Origin: Morganella morganii H1r
GTDB taxonomy: Bacteria > Pseudomonadota > Gammaproteobacteria > Enterobacterales > Enterobacteriaceae
Direction of reading: 5' to 3'
NCBI RefSeq assembly: GCF_000633515.1
Contig: NZ_AYMP01000023.1
Span: forward strand, 62,001 to 126,000
DNA: 64,000 bases
A model generated the notes under the pieces. That model had not been told where the DNA came from and ran no database searches. It was given only the letters and a program-made list of their open reading frames with translations. This document shows positions 1 to 8,745 of the stretch, piece after piece. The first letter of the stretch is position 1. Every line of letters begins with the position of its first letter. Both the position numbers and the translations under genes were made by a program.

Positions 1-1385
1 TCCAGCAGTGTCAGCACGGCCTGTAATACGGGATGAGCCTGGCGGGCTTTACGGTCTGAGATCGCAAACGGCAGATAGCGGTTTTCGTTCCCCTGCCCGA
101 AAACTGCCTGAATATAAGGAGAGTAGCTGTCGATATCCGCCACCATCACAATAATATCGCGGGGAGTCAGTGACGGATCATTTTCCAGCAGGTTCAGTAA
201 ATAGTCCTGCAAAATCTCCACTTCCCGCTGCGGGCTGTGACAGGAATGAAAGGTCAGGGAACCGTCATTATCCGCAATAATCCGCCGCCCTTCACTGGTG
301 GAAAACTCCTCTTTGTTTTTCCCCACCACACTGCCGTCCTCCAGGTTAAGAATATCCTGCTGAACAGCGGACAGCAGTGTGTCTGCCGGGCGATCGACAA
401 ACGCTTTAATGGCATGGATTTCTTCAATATCTTCCAGAAAAAACAGGTTATCCCGGCCGGGACGTCCCCATGACGCCAGCAGCGGGTTACCGGTATTCTG
501 TTCCCCGTCAGCGTCAAAATCGAACAGTGCAGGTGCATCCTCATCCGATTTAAACCAGCTGACGGCTTTTTTATCCCAATAGCTTTGCGGCTTGCGCGCC
601 AGCATACGCCGCAGTGCAGCCGGACTCTGTAAATCGCCCCAGTAATACTGACAGGGATTAGTAAACATCAGATGGATATGAGTATGCTGCCCGAGCGCCC
701 GCAGAGCCTGCAGATAGACCGGCGGTAATGCGGAGATACCACAGATAAACAGACGGGGCGGCAGATTGGCAACCACCGCCGGGTTACCTTCATTGAGTAC
801 ATCAATAAAGCGCTGATAAAGATTGGCACGGTGCCATTCCGGCTGCCCCAGGCTGCGGGTCAGTGTCTGCAAATCCCGCCACAGGCATTTCTGCCAGGAC
901 TGGTTCTGACTCAGCCCGTCAACCAGTTCATTATTTTCCCATGCCGTCAGCCAGTCCGGCCGGTAGACAAGATACTGGTCAAATAAATCCGCAATACGGC
1001 CTGACAACTGATGCAGTTTGCGCTTATCCCCGTCATCATCAAGATAATGGCGCAGCGGGGCAAAATCCGGATCATCAAGACGCTGCGGCAGCAGTGACAT
1101 CAGCTTCCAGGTCATTGCCCCTTTACTGAAAGCGCTCTCCTTCGGAATACCCGGCAGGACACGGGTAAACATATCCCAGATAAATGTGGCGGGCAGCGGA
1201 AAGGTAATATTCGCGGCAATGCCCAGTTTTTCCGCCAGGCTGATTTGCAGCCACTGCGACATCCCGGGGCTTTGCACCAGTACGGTTTCCGGACAGAAAG
1301 GATCATTAATTTTATCGTTATCAATAATATGGCAAATCAAATCTTTCAGCAGATCCAGATCATTGGAGTGATAAACTGTAAACAT
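1..1385 (-). CDS. recC: RecC, exonuclease V subunit (5' part; runs off the window)
   Basis: About 461 N-terminal codons of RecC, the RecBCD subunit that recognises Chi and splits the duplex during double-strand-break repair. E. coli RecC is about 1,120 residues, so more than half lies beyond position 1. Translating from the ATG at 1383-1385 gives MFTVYHSNDLDLLKDL, followed by a QSPGMSQWLQ segment and then FIWDMFTRVLP, all typical of the RecC N-terminus (inactivated SF1 helicase fold). It starts 10 bases after the ppdC stop on the same strand, the E. coli order ppdA-ppdB-ygdB-ppdC-recC. The rest of recC, then ptrA, recB and recD, would be expected to the left. Confidence 0.95.
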   Translation of the reverse strand, partial: MFTVYHSNDLDLLKDLICHIIDNDKINDPFCPETVLVQSPGMSQWLQISLAEKLGIAANITFPLPATFIWDMFTRVLPGIPKESAFSKGAMTWKLMSLLPQRLDDPDFAPLRHYLDDDGDKRKLHQLSGRIADLFDQYLVYRPDWLTAWENNELVDGLSQNQSWQKCLWRDLQTLTRSLGQPEWHRANLYQRFIDVLNEGNPAVVANLPPRLFICGISALPPVYLQALRALGQHTHIHLMFTNPCQYYWGDLQSPAALRRMLARKPQSYWDKKAVSWFKSDEDAPALFDFDADGEQNTGNPLLASWGRPGRDNLFFLEDIEEIHAIKAFVDRPADTLLSAVQQDILNLEDGSVVGKNKEEFSTSEGRRIIADNDGSLTFHSCHSPQREVEILQDYLLNLLENDPSLTPRDIIVMVADIDSYSPYIQAVFGQGNENRYLPFAISDRKARQAHPVLQAVLTLL

Positions 1386-1395
1386 TGTCCTGTCC

Positions 1396-1728
1396 TTACA
1401 TACATTGCCATCTGCCGGCGGTTAACCGGCGCTCTCCCGGAGAGACCAGCCTGATAGTAACGGAAATACAGCCCGGTGACACATTTTCCTGATAACTTTC
1501 CCATTTCTGCCGGGAAGATAAATGTGGCTGCATCATCTGCCGTAATATCCCGGGGTCCGGCGTAAAACGCATCATCTGATGCAGATGACGTACCGTGCTG
1601 ACATCCGCATACTGCCGCTGTTTTCCGCTGTGCAGGAGCTGATAATAGCGTAATAATCCGGTAACCAGAATTGCAAAGATCAAGGCACAGATCATCACTT
1701 CCGCTAACGACATTCCGCGTTCATTCAT
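1396..1728 (-). CDS. ppdC: Prepilin peptidase-dependent protein C, minor pseudopilin
   Basis: 110 residues, against about 107 in E. coli PpdC. The N-terminus MNERGMSLAEVMICALIF is a class III (type IV prepilin) signal: a short charged leader, Gly at the cleavage site, Glu at mature +5 and a hydrophobic helix. Such minor pilins are processed by a prepilin peptidase and are thought to prime type IV pilus or type II secretion pseudopilus assembly. The start codon overlaps the ygdB stop by 8 bases, so translation is probably coupled. It is the last of four pilin-like genes before recC. The identification rests on position and signal type, since the rest of the sequence is poorly conserved. Confidence 0.88.
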   Translation of the reverse strand: MNERGMSLAEVMICALIFAILVTGLLRYYQLLHSGKQRQYADVSTVRHLHQMMRFTPDPGILRQMMQPHLSSRQKWESYQENVSPGCISVTIRLVSPGERRLTAGRWQCM

Positions 1729-2236
1729 TGTATTCTCCCGTTTCAGTATGCCGGTTGCAGCCGGGCTTTAAATCCGGCGGGCAAAAATCACTCCATCCCT
1801 GCGGCAGTGCTGTCAAAATCATGTTGTCTCCTTCTTCCCGGGCGCTGACCAGCTGATAATGCGTGATATTTTGTTCAAACCAGGATGAAAACATGCTGCC
1901 CTGTAATAACAGCTTGTTGGCTCTCAGTCGCCGCAAACAACTCTTCAGTGCCGGGTCCGGCGCTGCCCGGCAGTAAAACTGTGTTTTGTTCAGTGCTTTC
2001 CGGGACCACGCTTGTGTAAGACCCCATTCCAGCGCGGAAGCCGCTCCGGCATCTGCGCGGTAAAATTCCGTTTCATCCTGACCGTTACGCCACTCCGTCT
2101 GATAAAAACGATGCAAAACAGACAGCATCATCAGTGATATCCCCAGCAACATCATAATCATCAGTAACAGAGCGCTTCCCGCTGAACGGATATTTTTCTT
2201 CCTGCCGGTGCTACAGGTGGTAATTAGGCATAACAA
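1721..2236 (-). CDS. ygdB: YgdB-like minor pseudopilin (DUF2509 type)
   Basis: Up to 171 residues from a TTG at 2234-2236 that overlaps the end of ppdB. The true start is uncertain: the pilin-like segment RSAGSALLLMIMMLLG begins about 17 residues in. Gly followed by a long hydrophobic helix suggests prepilin-type processing or membrane insertion. It is longer than E. coli YgdB (about 135 residues). Its position, between ppdB and ppdC with overlaps on both sides, is that of ygdB. No enzymatic motif is visible. The family resembles the PilX/GspK-type minor pilins that cap the fibre tip (family knowledge). Confidence 0.8.
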   Translation of the reverse strand: MLCLITTCSTGRKKNIRSAGSALLLMIMMLLGISLMMLSVLHRFYQTEWRNGQDETEFYRADAGAASALEWGLTQAWSRKALNKTQFYCRAAPDPALKSCLRRLRANKLLLQGSMFSSWFEQNITHYQLVSAREEGDNMILTALPQGWSDFCPPDLKPGCNRHTETGEYNE

Positions 2237-2798
2237 TCAGGCTTTCTCCGGTTCGCTGTATTAAGGGCATGTCCCGCCCGGTGAGTGTCAGGGCCAGTTT
2301 CAGGCCATTTTTACCGTATAGTTTCACCGGCGTGACCAGAAACCGGGAAACATTCACATAGCGGTTATCCGTGACCTTTTGCCAGCCGGTATCCCGGCAG
2401 CTGCGGGCATCGCGCGTCCATTCCAGTGCCTGATTATTCAGACGGTAGCCAAAATGCTCCCCGGTTTTGCGGACATTCTGCTCCCAGCGGCCATTGTGAT
2501 TAAGATCATAAGCAACAATGATGCAACTGCCGTTTGCCTCTCCGGGCCGGGCGGCAATGTCCAGAGGGTTTCCCTGACAATGCCCCCTGCAGAATGCCGT
2601 CCGCCGGAGATCTTTTTCCAGCCGCAAAAGGGTTTCCCGCATAATGGTATCCAGCTTATATTGCCGGTATGTATTCAGCACATCCTGCCCCAGCGCCGGA
2701 AAAAAACGGGTTACCGCGACCAGAAGAATTGCACTGACCGCCATGCTCACCAGCATTTCAAATAGCAATGAGCCCTGCTCCTGTATTTTATTCAGCAT
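2211..2798 (-). CDS. ppdB: Prepilin peptidase-dependent protein B, minor pseudopilin
   Basis: 195 residues from the ATG at 2796-2798; the frame stays open 11 codons further upstream. The N-terminus MLNKIQEQGSLLFEMLVSM is a prepilin leader with Gly before the hydrophobic helix and Glu at mature +5. E. coli PpdB is about 187 residues. This start overlaps the ppdA stop by 7 bases, which supports it and implies coupled translation. It is probably a PilW/GspJ-type minor pilin. The cysteines at CRGHCQG and CIIV in the C-terminal part could form disulfides in the periplasm. Confidence 0.87.
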   Translation of the reverse strand: MLNKIQEQGSLLFEMLVSMAVSAILLVAVTRFFPALGQDVLNTYRQYKLDTIMRETLLRLEKDLRRTAFCRGHCQGNPLDIAARPGEANGSCIIVAYDLNHNGRWEQNVRKTGEHFGYRLNNQALEWTRDARSCRDTGWQKVTDNRYVNVSRFLVTPVKLYGKNGLKLALTLTGRDMPLIQRTGESLIVMPNYHL

Positions 2799-3259
2799 GG
2801 CGGTACACCGGATATCTTCCCCGGCGTACACAGCCGTATGCGGCCGGGTGCCGAGATAATCAGTTTTATCTGTCCCTGTGTGTTTTCCAGTAAAAAGCTG
2901 GCAGCAGAGGCGGTATGCCGGGTTCCCCAGAACAGCACCGTATCTGTCGTGCCGGAAACAATCCGGACTCCCTCCATCGGTGTGAATCCTTCCGGGCCAT
3001 CATCACACGGTGCTGCTGATGCCTGATGACAGGCCCTGCTTTTCTCACCAAAAGTAACTGCTATTTTGCGTGTTTCATTCAGATAGGTTGCTTTCAGTTT
3101 ATGGCTGCTGAGATATTGCTGAAACAACGCCGCCGTTTCTGTCAGGTAACGCCGCTCTCTGTAGCTTTCCCATGAAATATGAATAAATGAAAAAGGTAAT
3201 GCCATAATAAATAAAACAACAATGACTTCCATCAGTGATATTCCCCGCTCTGTCTGCAT
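2792..3259 (-). CDS. ppdA: Prepilin peptidase-dependent protein A, minor pseudopilin
   Basis: 155 residues from the ATG at 3257-3259, close to E. coli PpdA (about 156). The frame is open a further 39 codons upstream, but that part looks non-coding (AT-rich, low-complexity). MQTERGISLMEVIVVLFIM is a textbook type IV prepilin signal with Gly at the cleavage site and Glu at +5, resembling GspH/FimT. It is the first gene of the ppdA-ppdB-ygdB-ppdC set, all overlapping, which runs on into recC. The upstream gene in E. coli is thyA in the same direction; here thyA is divergent, so ppdA must have its own promoter in 3260-3740. Confidence 0.87.
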   Translation of the reverse strand: MQTERGISLMEVIVVLFIMALPFSFIHISWESYRERRYLTETAALFQQYLSSHKLKATYLNETRKIAVTFGEKSRACHQASAAPCDDGPEGFTPMEGVRIVSGTTDTVLFWGTRHTASAASFLLENTQGQIKLIISAPGRIRLCTPGKISGVPPC

Positions 3260-3441
3260 GTGATCACCCGTTTCTGTTTCATGCGGAAAAAATAGCGTGT
3301 TTGCCACTCCCGGAAAGACAAAACCGGAAAAAATGCGATACAACAGGAAAATTTTTCTGCGGGGTACTGCAAACACACATTTTTTTTCGTGTTGTGCGGA
3401 AAAAAATCACCTGCCGGAAAAAAAAGTGTGGAGTGAATAAA

Positions 3442-3480
3442 ATGAAGAGACTAAAAAGAACAGACATCACCGCTCTTTAA
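3442..3480 (+). CDS. Possible 12-codon leader ORF upstream of thyA
   Basis: ATG at 3442 opens a 12-codon frame, MKRLKRTDITAL, ending in TAA at 3478-3480. GGAG at about 3430-3433 lies 8 bases before the ATG, a good Shine-Dalgarno distance. The stop codon sits inside the boxA-like motif at 3471-3482, and a long hairpin follows at 3508-3551. That arrangement looks like a regulatory leader. With only 12 codons, chance occurrence cannot be excluded and no family is recognised. Confidence 0.3.
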   Translation: MKRLKRTDITAL

Positions 3481-3482
3481 CA
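3471..3482 (+). promoter_or_regulatory. boxA-like antitermination motif
   Basis: CGCTCTTTAACA differs at one position from the enterobacterial rRNA-leader boxA (TGCTCTTTAACA), the NusB/NusE binding site. No rRNA gene is nearby. It precedes a strong hairpin and lies 258 bases upstream of thyA on the same strand. It may be functional, or a copy that came from an rRNA leader. Confidence 0.45.
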
Positions 3483-3507
3483 ATCCGGAAATTAACTGAT
3501 ATAAAAA

Positions 3508-3551
3508 CCGGCCACAGGTACTGTATTTAAGTCTCAGTACCTGTGTGCCGG
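3508..3551 (+). other. Large inverted repeat / hairpin upstream of thyA
   Basis: CACAGGTACTG at 3513-3523 and its exact reverse complement CAGTACCTGTG at 3535-3545 are separated by 11 bases. CCGGC (3508-3512) and GCCGG (3547-3551) extend the stem to 16 pairs with one bulged T. No U-tract follows, so it is not a standard terminator. It could be an RNA element in the thyA leader or a protein-binding palindrome. The rest of 3552-3740 is very AT-rich and holds the thyA promoter. Confidence 0.6.
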
Positions 3552-3672
3552 ATACTATCAGCCAGAAAATAAAATCAACCACTGATACTGTTTTATAAAA
3601 TAAAAAAACACATTCTTAACCATCAATTTCATTAATAAATTTAATTTTAATAAAAATCAAAACAATATTATC

Positions 3673-3704
3673 TTGTATGAAACAAATGAAAATAATGTTA
3701 TAAT
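3673..3704 (+). promoter_or_regulatory. Probable thyA promoter (extended -10)
   Basis: TATAAT at 3699-3704 is preceded by TGT, forming an extended -10 (TGnTATAAT). A weak TTGTAT at 3673-3678 would be the -35, at a long 20-base spacing. The thyA GTG start is 36 bases downstream. This is a consensus match only. Confidence 0.5.
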
Positions 3705-3740
3705 ATTAAGACCATATACTGCGTCAACAGGAAAATAAAA

Positions 3741-4676
3741 GTGGAACAATATTTAGACATTGCAAAGCGCATTCTGGAGGAAGGGAAATGGATTGAGAAT
3801 AAACGGACAGGTAAAAGATGCCTGACAATTATTAATGCCGATTTCACTTACCACGTTGACAAAAATGAGTTCCCGCTGGTGACCACCCGCAAAGCATTCT
3901 GGAAAGCGGCAATTGCGGAAATGCTGGGTTACTTACGCGGATATGACAGTGCCGCTCAGTTCAGAGCCATCGGCTGTAATACCTGGAACGCTAACGCCAA
4001 TGAAAATACCGACTGGCTGGCAAACCCGAACCGCAAAGGTGAGGATGATATGGGCCGCGTTTATGGCGTTCAGGGACGGCAGCTGAAAGTATCCCCGACA
4101 GAAGCACAATATGATTTATTATTATCATTAAGTGACTCCGGAGATAAAGAAGGCGTTCACGCACTGATTACTGAACTGCGGAAAAATACATTCGACCAAC
4201 TCCGTAAAGTCTATAATAATTTAAAAAAAGGCATTGATGACCGCGGTGAAATCATTTCATTCTGGAATCCGGGTGAATTTGATCAGGGCTGTCTGAGACC
4301 CTGCATGTTTATGCATCATTTCTCTGTTCTTGATGGCACATTATATTTAAACAGTTATCAGCGCAGTTGTGATTATGCACTTGGTTATGTTTTCAATGCG
4401 CCGCAATGTTATTTCCTGCTGGCTATCATGGCTCAGATAACCGGCCTGAAATGCGGTAAGGTTTATCACAAAGTGGTTAATCTTCATTTATATGAAGACC
4501 AGCTGGAATTAATGCGTGACGTCCAGATCACACGTAAACCATTTACATCACCAAAACTGCATATTAACCCTGAGATTAAAACACTGGATGATTTAATGAC
4601 ATGGGTAACCACCGATGACTTCACGGTGACAGATTATCAGCACCACGACCCGATAAAATATCCGTTCTCTGTCTGA
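3741..4676 (+). CDS. thyA: Thymidylate synthase, divergent long form
   Basis: 311 residues, GTG start with AGGAAA 7 bases upstream. ThyA methylates dUMP to dTMP using 5,10-methylenetetrahydrofolate. The catalytic Cys is in [11 protein letters not shown], the phosphate-binding Arg in [11 protein letters not shown], and the C-terminal folate-closing segment is [10 protein letters not shown]. These motifs differ from E. coli ThyA (264 residues) and look like the form I recall from Vibrio, which is about 283 residues. An additional stretch of about 28 residues lies after [10 protein letters not shown] (roughly residues 114-143). Two sampled 60-base rows are 37-38% G+C, against about 53% in neighbours. 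It sits at the normal thyA position between lgt and ppdA but on the opposite strand, so I infer replacement of the ancestral gene by a foreign one. Confidence 0.93.
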   Translation: MEQYLDIAKRILEEGKWIENKRTGKRCLTIINADFTYHVDKNEFPLVTTRKAFWKAAIAEMLGYLRGYDSAAQFRAIGCNTWNANANENTDWLANPNRKGEDDMGRVYGVQGRQLKVSPTEAQYDLLLSLSDSGDKEGVHALITELRKNTFDQLRKVYNNLKKGIDDRGEIISFWNPGEFDQGCLRPCMFMHHFSVLDGTLYLNSYQRSCDYALGYVFNAPQCYFLLAIMAQITGLKCGKVYHKVVNLHLYEDQLELMRDVQITRKPFTSPKLHINPEIKTLDDLMTWVTTDDFTVTDYQHHDPIKYPFSV

Positions 4677-4700
4677 GAAAGCGATTAAACATCTGCGCAT

Positions 4701-4735
4701 AAAAAAAACTGCATCAGTTACGATGCAGTTTTTTA
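4701..4735. terminator. Bidirectional terminator between thyA and lgt
   Basis: ACTGCATC (4708-4715) and GATGCAGT (4722-4729) form an 8-bp stem with a 6-base loop, flanked by an A-run on the left and a T-run on the right. It can therefore end transcripts of thyA (plus) and lgt (minus), which converge here. Confidence 0.85.
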
Positions 4736-4761
4736 TTACTCACTAAATACTAAAACCGGAT

Positions 4762-5658
4762 CTATTCCGGCGCATTCTGTTTTCCGCTATCACTCTGCTT
4801 TTTATTACCCGGACATTTGTAGGCCCATACCATCATCAGCACACCAACAATAATCATCGGTACAGACAGAATCTGCCCCATGCTGATCCCGCCGAATAAA
4901 CCAAGCTGCGCATCCGGCTGGCGGAAAAACTCCACAATGATACGGAACAGGCCGTAACCAATCAGGAACAGGCCTGACACGCTGCCCATCGGGCGGGATT
5001 TGCGGACAAACACATTCAGAATGATAAAGAGGACGATCCCTTCAAGCAGCATTTCATACAGCTGTGACGGGTGACGCGGCAGAACGCCGTATTGCTCGAG
5101 TACCGGCATCAGCGACGGATCAGCAGCGGCCAGTTTCACGTCTTCACTGTAAGACGTCGGGAACAGAATGGCCCACGGCGTATCGAGTGTCACACGTCCC
5201 CACAGCTCGCCGTTAATAAAGTTACCGATGCGCCCCATACCGAGACCAAACGGAATCAGTGGTGCCACGAAATCAGCAACCTGCAGGAAATGACGCTTCG
5301 TGCGGCGGGCAAACCACCACATAGCAATGATAACGCCCATCAGTCCGCCGTGGAATGACATACCGCCATCCCAGACTTTGAACAGATACAGCGGGTTTTC
5401 CGCAAACAGCGGAAAGTTATAAAACAGGACATAACCGATACGGCCGCCCAGGAAAACACCCACAAACCCGGCATATAACAGTGTTTCAACTTCACTGCGT
5501 TTCCAGCCGCTGCCCGGTTTATCCGCCCGCCGGCCGGCCAGCCACATGGCAAACACAAACCCGACAAGATACATCAGCCCGTACCAGCGTAACGCCACCG
5601 GCCCCACAGAAAAAATAACAGGATCAAAATCCGGAAATGCCAGATAAGTGTTACTCAT
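4762..5658 (-). CDS. lgt: Phosphatidylglycerol-prolipoprotein diacylglyceryl transferase
   Basis: 298 residues (E. coli 291). Lgt moves diacylglycerol from phosphatidylglycerol to the lipobox Cys of prolipoproteins, the first step of lipoprotein maturation in the inner membrane. Several hydrophobic segments fit its seven-helix topology. The Lgt signature is present as [16 protein letters not shown] (about residues 141-156), and the essential His region as [12 protein letters not shown] (about residues 97-108). The C-terminal tail is charged and cytoplasmic. It lies downstream of ptsP with a 109-base gap, as in E. coli, and converges on thyA with a shared terminator. Confidence 0.97.
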   Translation of the reverse strand: MSNTYLAFPDFDPVIFSVGPVALRWYGLMYLVGFVFAMWLAGRRADKPGSGWKRSEVETLLYAGFVGVFLGGRIGYVLFYNFPLFAENPLYLFKVWDGGMSFHGGLMGVIIAMWWFARRTKRHFLQVADFVAPLIPFGLGMGRIGNFINGELWGRVTLDTPWAILFPTSYSEDVKLAAADPSLMPVLEQYGVLPRHPSQLYEMLLEGIVLFIILNVFVRKSRPMGSVSGLFLIGYGLFRIIVEFFRQPDAQLGLFGGISMGQILSVPMIIVGVLMMVWAYKCPGNKKQSDSGKQNAPE

Positions 5659-5767
5659 CGTACCTCACACTGTGTGTTGTATCCGGCTGCGGTTACAGCT
5701 CTGCCTGCCGCAGACCGGGATATATGACTGTAAGGACTGAAACACCTTATGCCCCGGGATGTGCCGG

Positions 5768-8014
5768 TTAAGCACTGCCCCGGATAAGCTGTCCCAGTCC
5801 CTTGCTCTCAATAAACAGCTCCGCTTTTTCACGGATCTCAGCCGCTGTCTGTGCATCCAGCAATGATGCCAGCAGCGGCTCCAGCGCTCCGGCATCCAGA
5901 TGCCGCAGCAGATACTTAATACGCGGGATACTCCGCCCGTTCATACTCAGCTGACGGTATCCTAAACCAACCAGTATCATTGCACCTAGCGGATTTGCCG
6001 CCATTTCCCCGCAGACCGAGACCGGGATCCCCAGCCGGGTGGTTTCCGTCCGGACAAAATTCAGCATACGCAGAACCGCCGGATGGAGCGAGTCATATAA
6101 TGGTGCAACATGCGTATTATTCCGGTCAACCGCCAGCAGATACTGAGTTAAATCATTCGTACCGACAGAAATAAAATCAATATAGTGTTTCAGTTCCGGC
6201 AGCATAAACAGCAATGACGGCACTTCCAGCATCACCCCCACCGGCGGACGTTCCACCCGCACCCCGGCCAGTGCCGAGACTTCCTCACAGGCGCGGTCAA
6301 GCAGACGGATGGCTTCTTCAACCTCAGCGAGCCCGGAAATCATCGGGAATAATATCTTCAGATTATTCAGCCCGATATTAGCCCGCAGCATGGCCCGCAG
6401 CTGGATAAGAAAAATCTCCGGCTGATCCAGCATCACGCGGATACCGCGCCAGCCCAGACACGGGTTTTCCTCGCTGATAGGCATGTATGGCAGCTGCTTA
6501 TCCGCGCCGATATCCAGTGTCCGCAGTACCACCGGTTTCCCGGCAAAGAGTTGCAGCATATCCTGATAACGGACCTTCTGCTCTTCTTCTGACGGAAAAC
6601 CATTGTGCACAAGAAACGGTATTTCCGTGCGGTACAGGCCAATACCGTCAATGCTTCTGACGATTTTCTGCTCGTATTTCAGACTGAGCCCGGCATTCAG
6701 CTGAACAGAAACCCGTTCGCCGCTTTTCAGTGCAGCGGAGCGGCTGAGTTCATCCTCCGCCAGCTGGCTGATAGCCTGCTCCTGTTCAATAATCTGGCTG
6801 AATTCCTGTACTATCAGCGGTTCCGGTTCGATATACACCACGCCCCGGTAGCCGTCGAGGATAAGCAGGCGGTTATGTAACAGCTCCGGCTGAATATCCG
6901 CACCCATGATAACCGGGATACCCATTGCCCTGACCAGAATGGCGGAATGGGAATGTGTTGCCCCGTCACGCACCACCACACCGGCAAGCTGTTCCTGAGG
7001 CAGTTCCGCCAGCAGGCTGGCACTCAGCTCATCAGCCACCAGCACAAAGCGCTCCGGCCACTGGTTGCTGCCGGTAAAATTATCATCAAGATGGAATAAC
7101 AGCCGCTGCCCGAGTGCACGTAAATCCGTGGCCCGCTCCCGCATATAGCTGTCCTGAAGCCCGGCAAACCGGGCGGCGAATTGCTCAATGACTGTTTTGA
7201 CAGCCCATTCAGCCACAAAACCCTGCTCCACAATACTGTACAACCCTTTTTTCAGTTGCAGGTCGTTCAGCAGGTGGGAGTAGAGATCAAAAATAGCCGC
7301 GCTCTCTTTTTGTGAGGCGGCATTAAAACGCTTGCTGATACGACGGCACTCTGCCGTGGCATCCTCCAGCGCTTTATTCAGGCGGGCACGCTCCTGCGCG
7401 CGATCCAGCGCCGAGGCTTCGGAAACATTCTCAAGCACCGGCTGTGAACGGTCTTCCCAGCCATAGGCCATCACAATCCCGGAAGAGACCGGAATAGCCT
7501 GAATACGGGTCTGACGGAACTGCCCGAACAACCCCTTGGTTTGCGCCTGAGCCAGCAGTACCGCCAGCTGCATTGCCAGAGTGACAATAAAAGACTCTTC
7601 CGTTTCACTGAACAGGCGTTTTTCTCTCTGCTGAACCACCAGCACACCCAGTAACTGGCGGCGGTAAACCACCGGCGCACCGAGAAACGCACGCAGGTTG
7701 TCTTCTTTAACCTGAGGGAGATATTTGAAACCGGGGTGTTCACGGACATCCGCGATATTGATAAGCTCGGCGCGGCGGCCGACATGGCCGACCACACCTT
7801 CGCCGAAAGCAAGGCTGACAGCACGGCCGCGGGGCTTTTTCAGCCCCTGCGTTGCCATCAGATAAAAACAGTGATGCTGGTTATCTGCCAGGTAGATGGA
7901 ACAGACATCGGTTCCCATCGCCTGACAGGTTTCTTTAACCAGAAGCTCCAGCGCTTCCGCGAGATCAGCGGCAGCAGCCACTTTTTCAATCACTTCACGT
8001 AAACGCGTCAGCAT
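5768..8014 (-). CDS. ptsP: Phosphoenolpyruvate-protein phosphotransferase PtsP (EI-Ntr)
   Basis: 748 residues, the E. coli length. It is the first enzyme of the nitrogen phosphotransferase chain, passing phosphate from PEP to NPr (PtsO) and then EIIA-Ntr (PtsN), signalling nitrogen and potassium status. An N-terminal GAF domain (about residues 1-165) senses glutamine or 2-oxoglutarate in the family. The phospho-His is in GATHSHSAILVRAMGIP (about residue 356). The C-terminal TIM barrel has the PEP-binding GIGLYRTE and SVGTNDLTQY motifs. GGGGGAAC precedes the ATG. It follows rppH by only 9 bases, so rppH and ptsP are probably cotranscribed, possibly with lgt. Confidence 0.97.
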   Translation of the reverse strand: MLTRLREVIEKVAAAADLAEALELLVKETCQAMGTDVCSIYLADNQHHCFYLMATQGLKKPRGRAVSLAFGEGVVGHVGRRAELINIADVREHPGFKYLPQVKEDNLRAFLGAPVVYRRQLLGVLVVQQREKRLFSETEESFIVTLAMQLAVLLAQAQTKGLFGQFRQTRIQAIPVSSGIVMAYGWEDRSQPVLENVSEASALDRAQERARLNKALEDATAECRRISKRFNAASQKESAAIFDLYSHLLNDLQLKKGLYSIVEQGFVAEWAVKTVIEQFAARFAGLQDSYMRERATDLRALGQRLLFHLDDNFTGSNQWPERFVLVADELSASLLAELPQEQLAGVVVRDGATHSHSAILVRAMGIPVIMGADIQPELLHNRLLILDGYRGVVYIEPEPLIVQEFSQIIEQEQAISQLAEDELSRSAALKSGERVSVQLNAGLSLKYEQKIVRSIDGIGLYRTEIPFLVHNGFPSEEEQKVRYQDMLQLFAGKPVVLRTLDIGADKQLPYMPISEENPCLGWRGIRVMLDQPEIFLIQLRAMLRANIGLNNLKILFPMISGLAEVEEAIRLLDRACEEVSALAGVRVERPPVGVMLEVPSLLFMLPELKHYIDFISVGTNDLTQYLLAVDRNNTHVAPLYDSLHPAVLRMLNFVRTETTRLGIPVSVCGEMAANPLGAMILVGLGYRQLSMNGRSIPRIKYLLRHLDAGALEPLLASLLDAQTAAEIREKAELFIESKGLGQLIRGSA

Positions 8015-8023
8015 CCGTTCCCC

Positions 8024-8557
8024 CTAATTCTGGCGCCGGCGACGATAGGGAAACGGTGCCCGCACAGCCGTCGCTTCGCTGTTGGCAGGCATCACAACGG
8101 AAGAAAACTCTTTCATGACGCGGCGGTACACATCACGTTTGAAAGAGACCACCTGACGAACAGGATACCAGTAGGTGACCCAGCGCCAGCCGTCAAATTC
8201 CGGCGACTTGCTGCGGGTCACATTGACCTCTTTGTCCTCGCAGAGCAGCTGAAGTAAAAACCAGCGCTGCTTCTGACCGATACAAACCGGTTTGGTATCC
8301 CAACGCACCAAACGTTTGGGTAATTTGTAGCGCAGCCAGTTGCGGGTGACCGCCAGGATACGCACATCTTTACGCGTTAAACCAACTTCCTCATACAACT
8401 CACGGTACATGGCCTGTTCCGGTGATTCGCCGGGATTGATACCTCCCTGAGGAAACTGCCACGAGTGCTGTCCGTAGCGGCGGGCCCATAACACCTGGCC
8501 TTCCTTATTACAAATTACAATTCCGACATTCGGGCGGTAGCCATCATCATCAATCAC
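8024..8557 (-). CDS. rppH: RNA pyrophosphohydrolase RppH (Nudix)
   Basis: 177 residues, beginning with GTG at 8555-8557. Starting there gives the family-typical N-terminus (V/M)[13 protein letters not shown], with GAGGT 6 bases upstream. RppH removes pyrophosphate from 5'-triphosphorylated (or diphosphorylated) mRNA, which lets RNase E begin decay. The Nudix box is complete, from [10 protein letters not shown] to REL(Y)EEVGL at about residues 38-60. The C-terminus is basic, as in the family. E. coli RppH is 176 residues. It is the first gene of the rppH-ptsP-lgt series. Confidence 0.97.
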   Translation of the reverse strand: MIDDDGYRPNVGIVICNKEGQVLWARRYGQHSWQFPQGGINPGESPEQAMYRELYEEVGLTRKDVRILAVTRNWLRYKLPKRLVRWDTKPVCIGQKQRWFLLQLLCEDKEVNVTRSKSPEFDGWRWVTYWYPVRQVVSFKRDVYRRVMKEFSSVVMPANSEATAVRAPFPYRRRRQN

Positions 8558-8745
8558 TCGACTACCTCAGAAAAAAACTGAAAGATAGCCAATTGTTTCA
8601 CACTCCCATCATGGGGTAAACCTCTGCACTCAAAATCCTTCAGCCCGCCGCATTTCCGGCTCTGACGGATAAAAAGCAACAGGCTGTTTCAGCCGTTCCG
8701 GACAGTGGCAAATTCCCGGGAAAAACACTACACTGTTCCTCTCTC

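Noticed and set aside
2379-2765. 128-codon plus-strand frame opposite ppdB
   Set aside because: Lies wholly antisense to a well-supported gene and has no family likeness; typical shadow frame.
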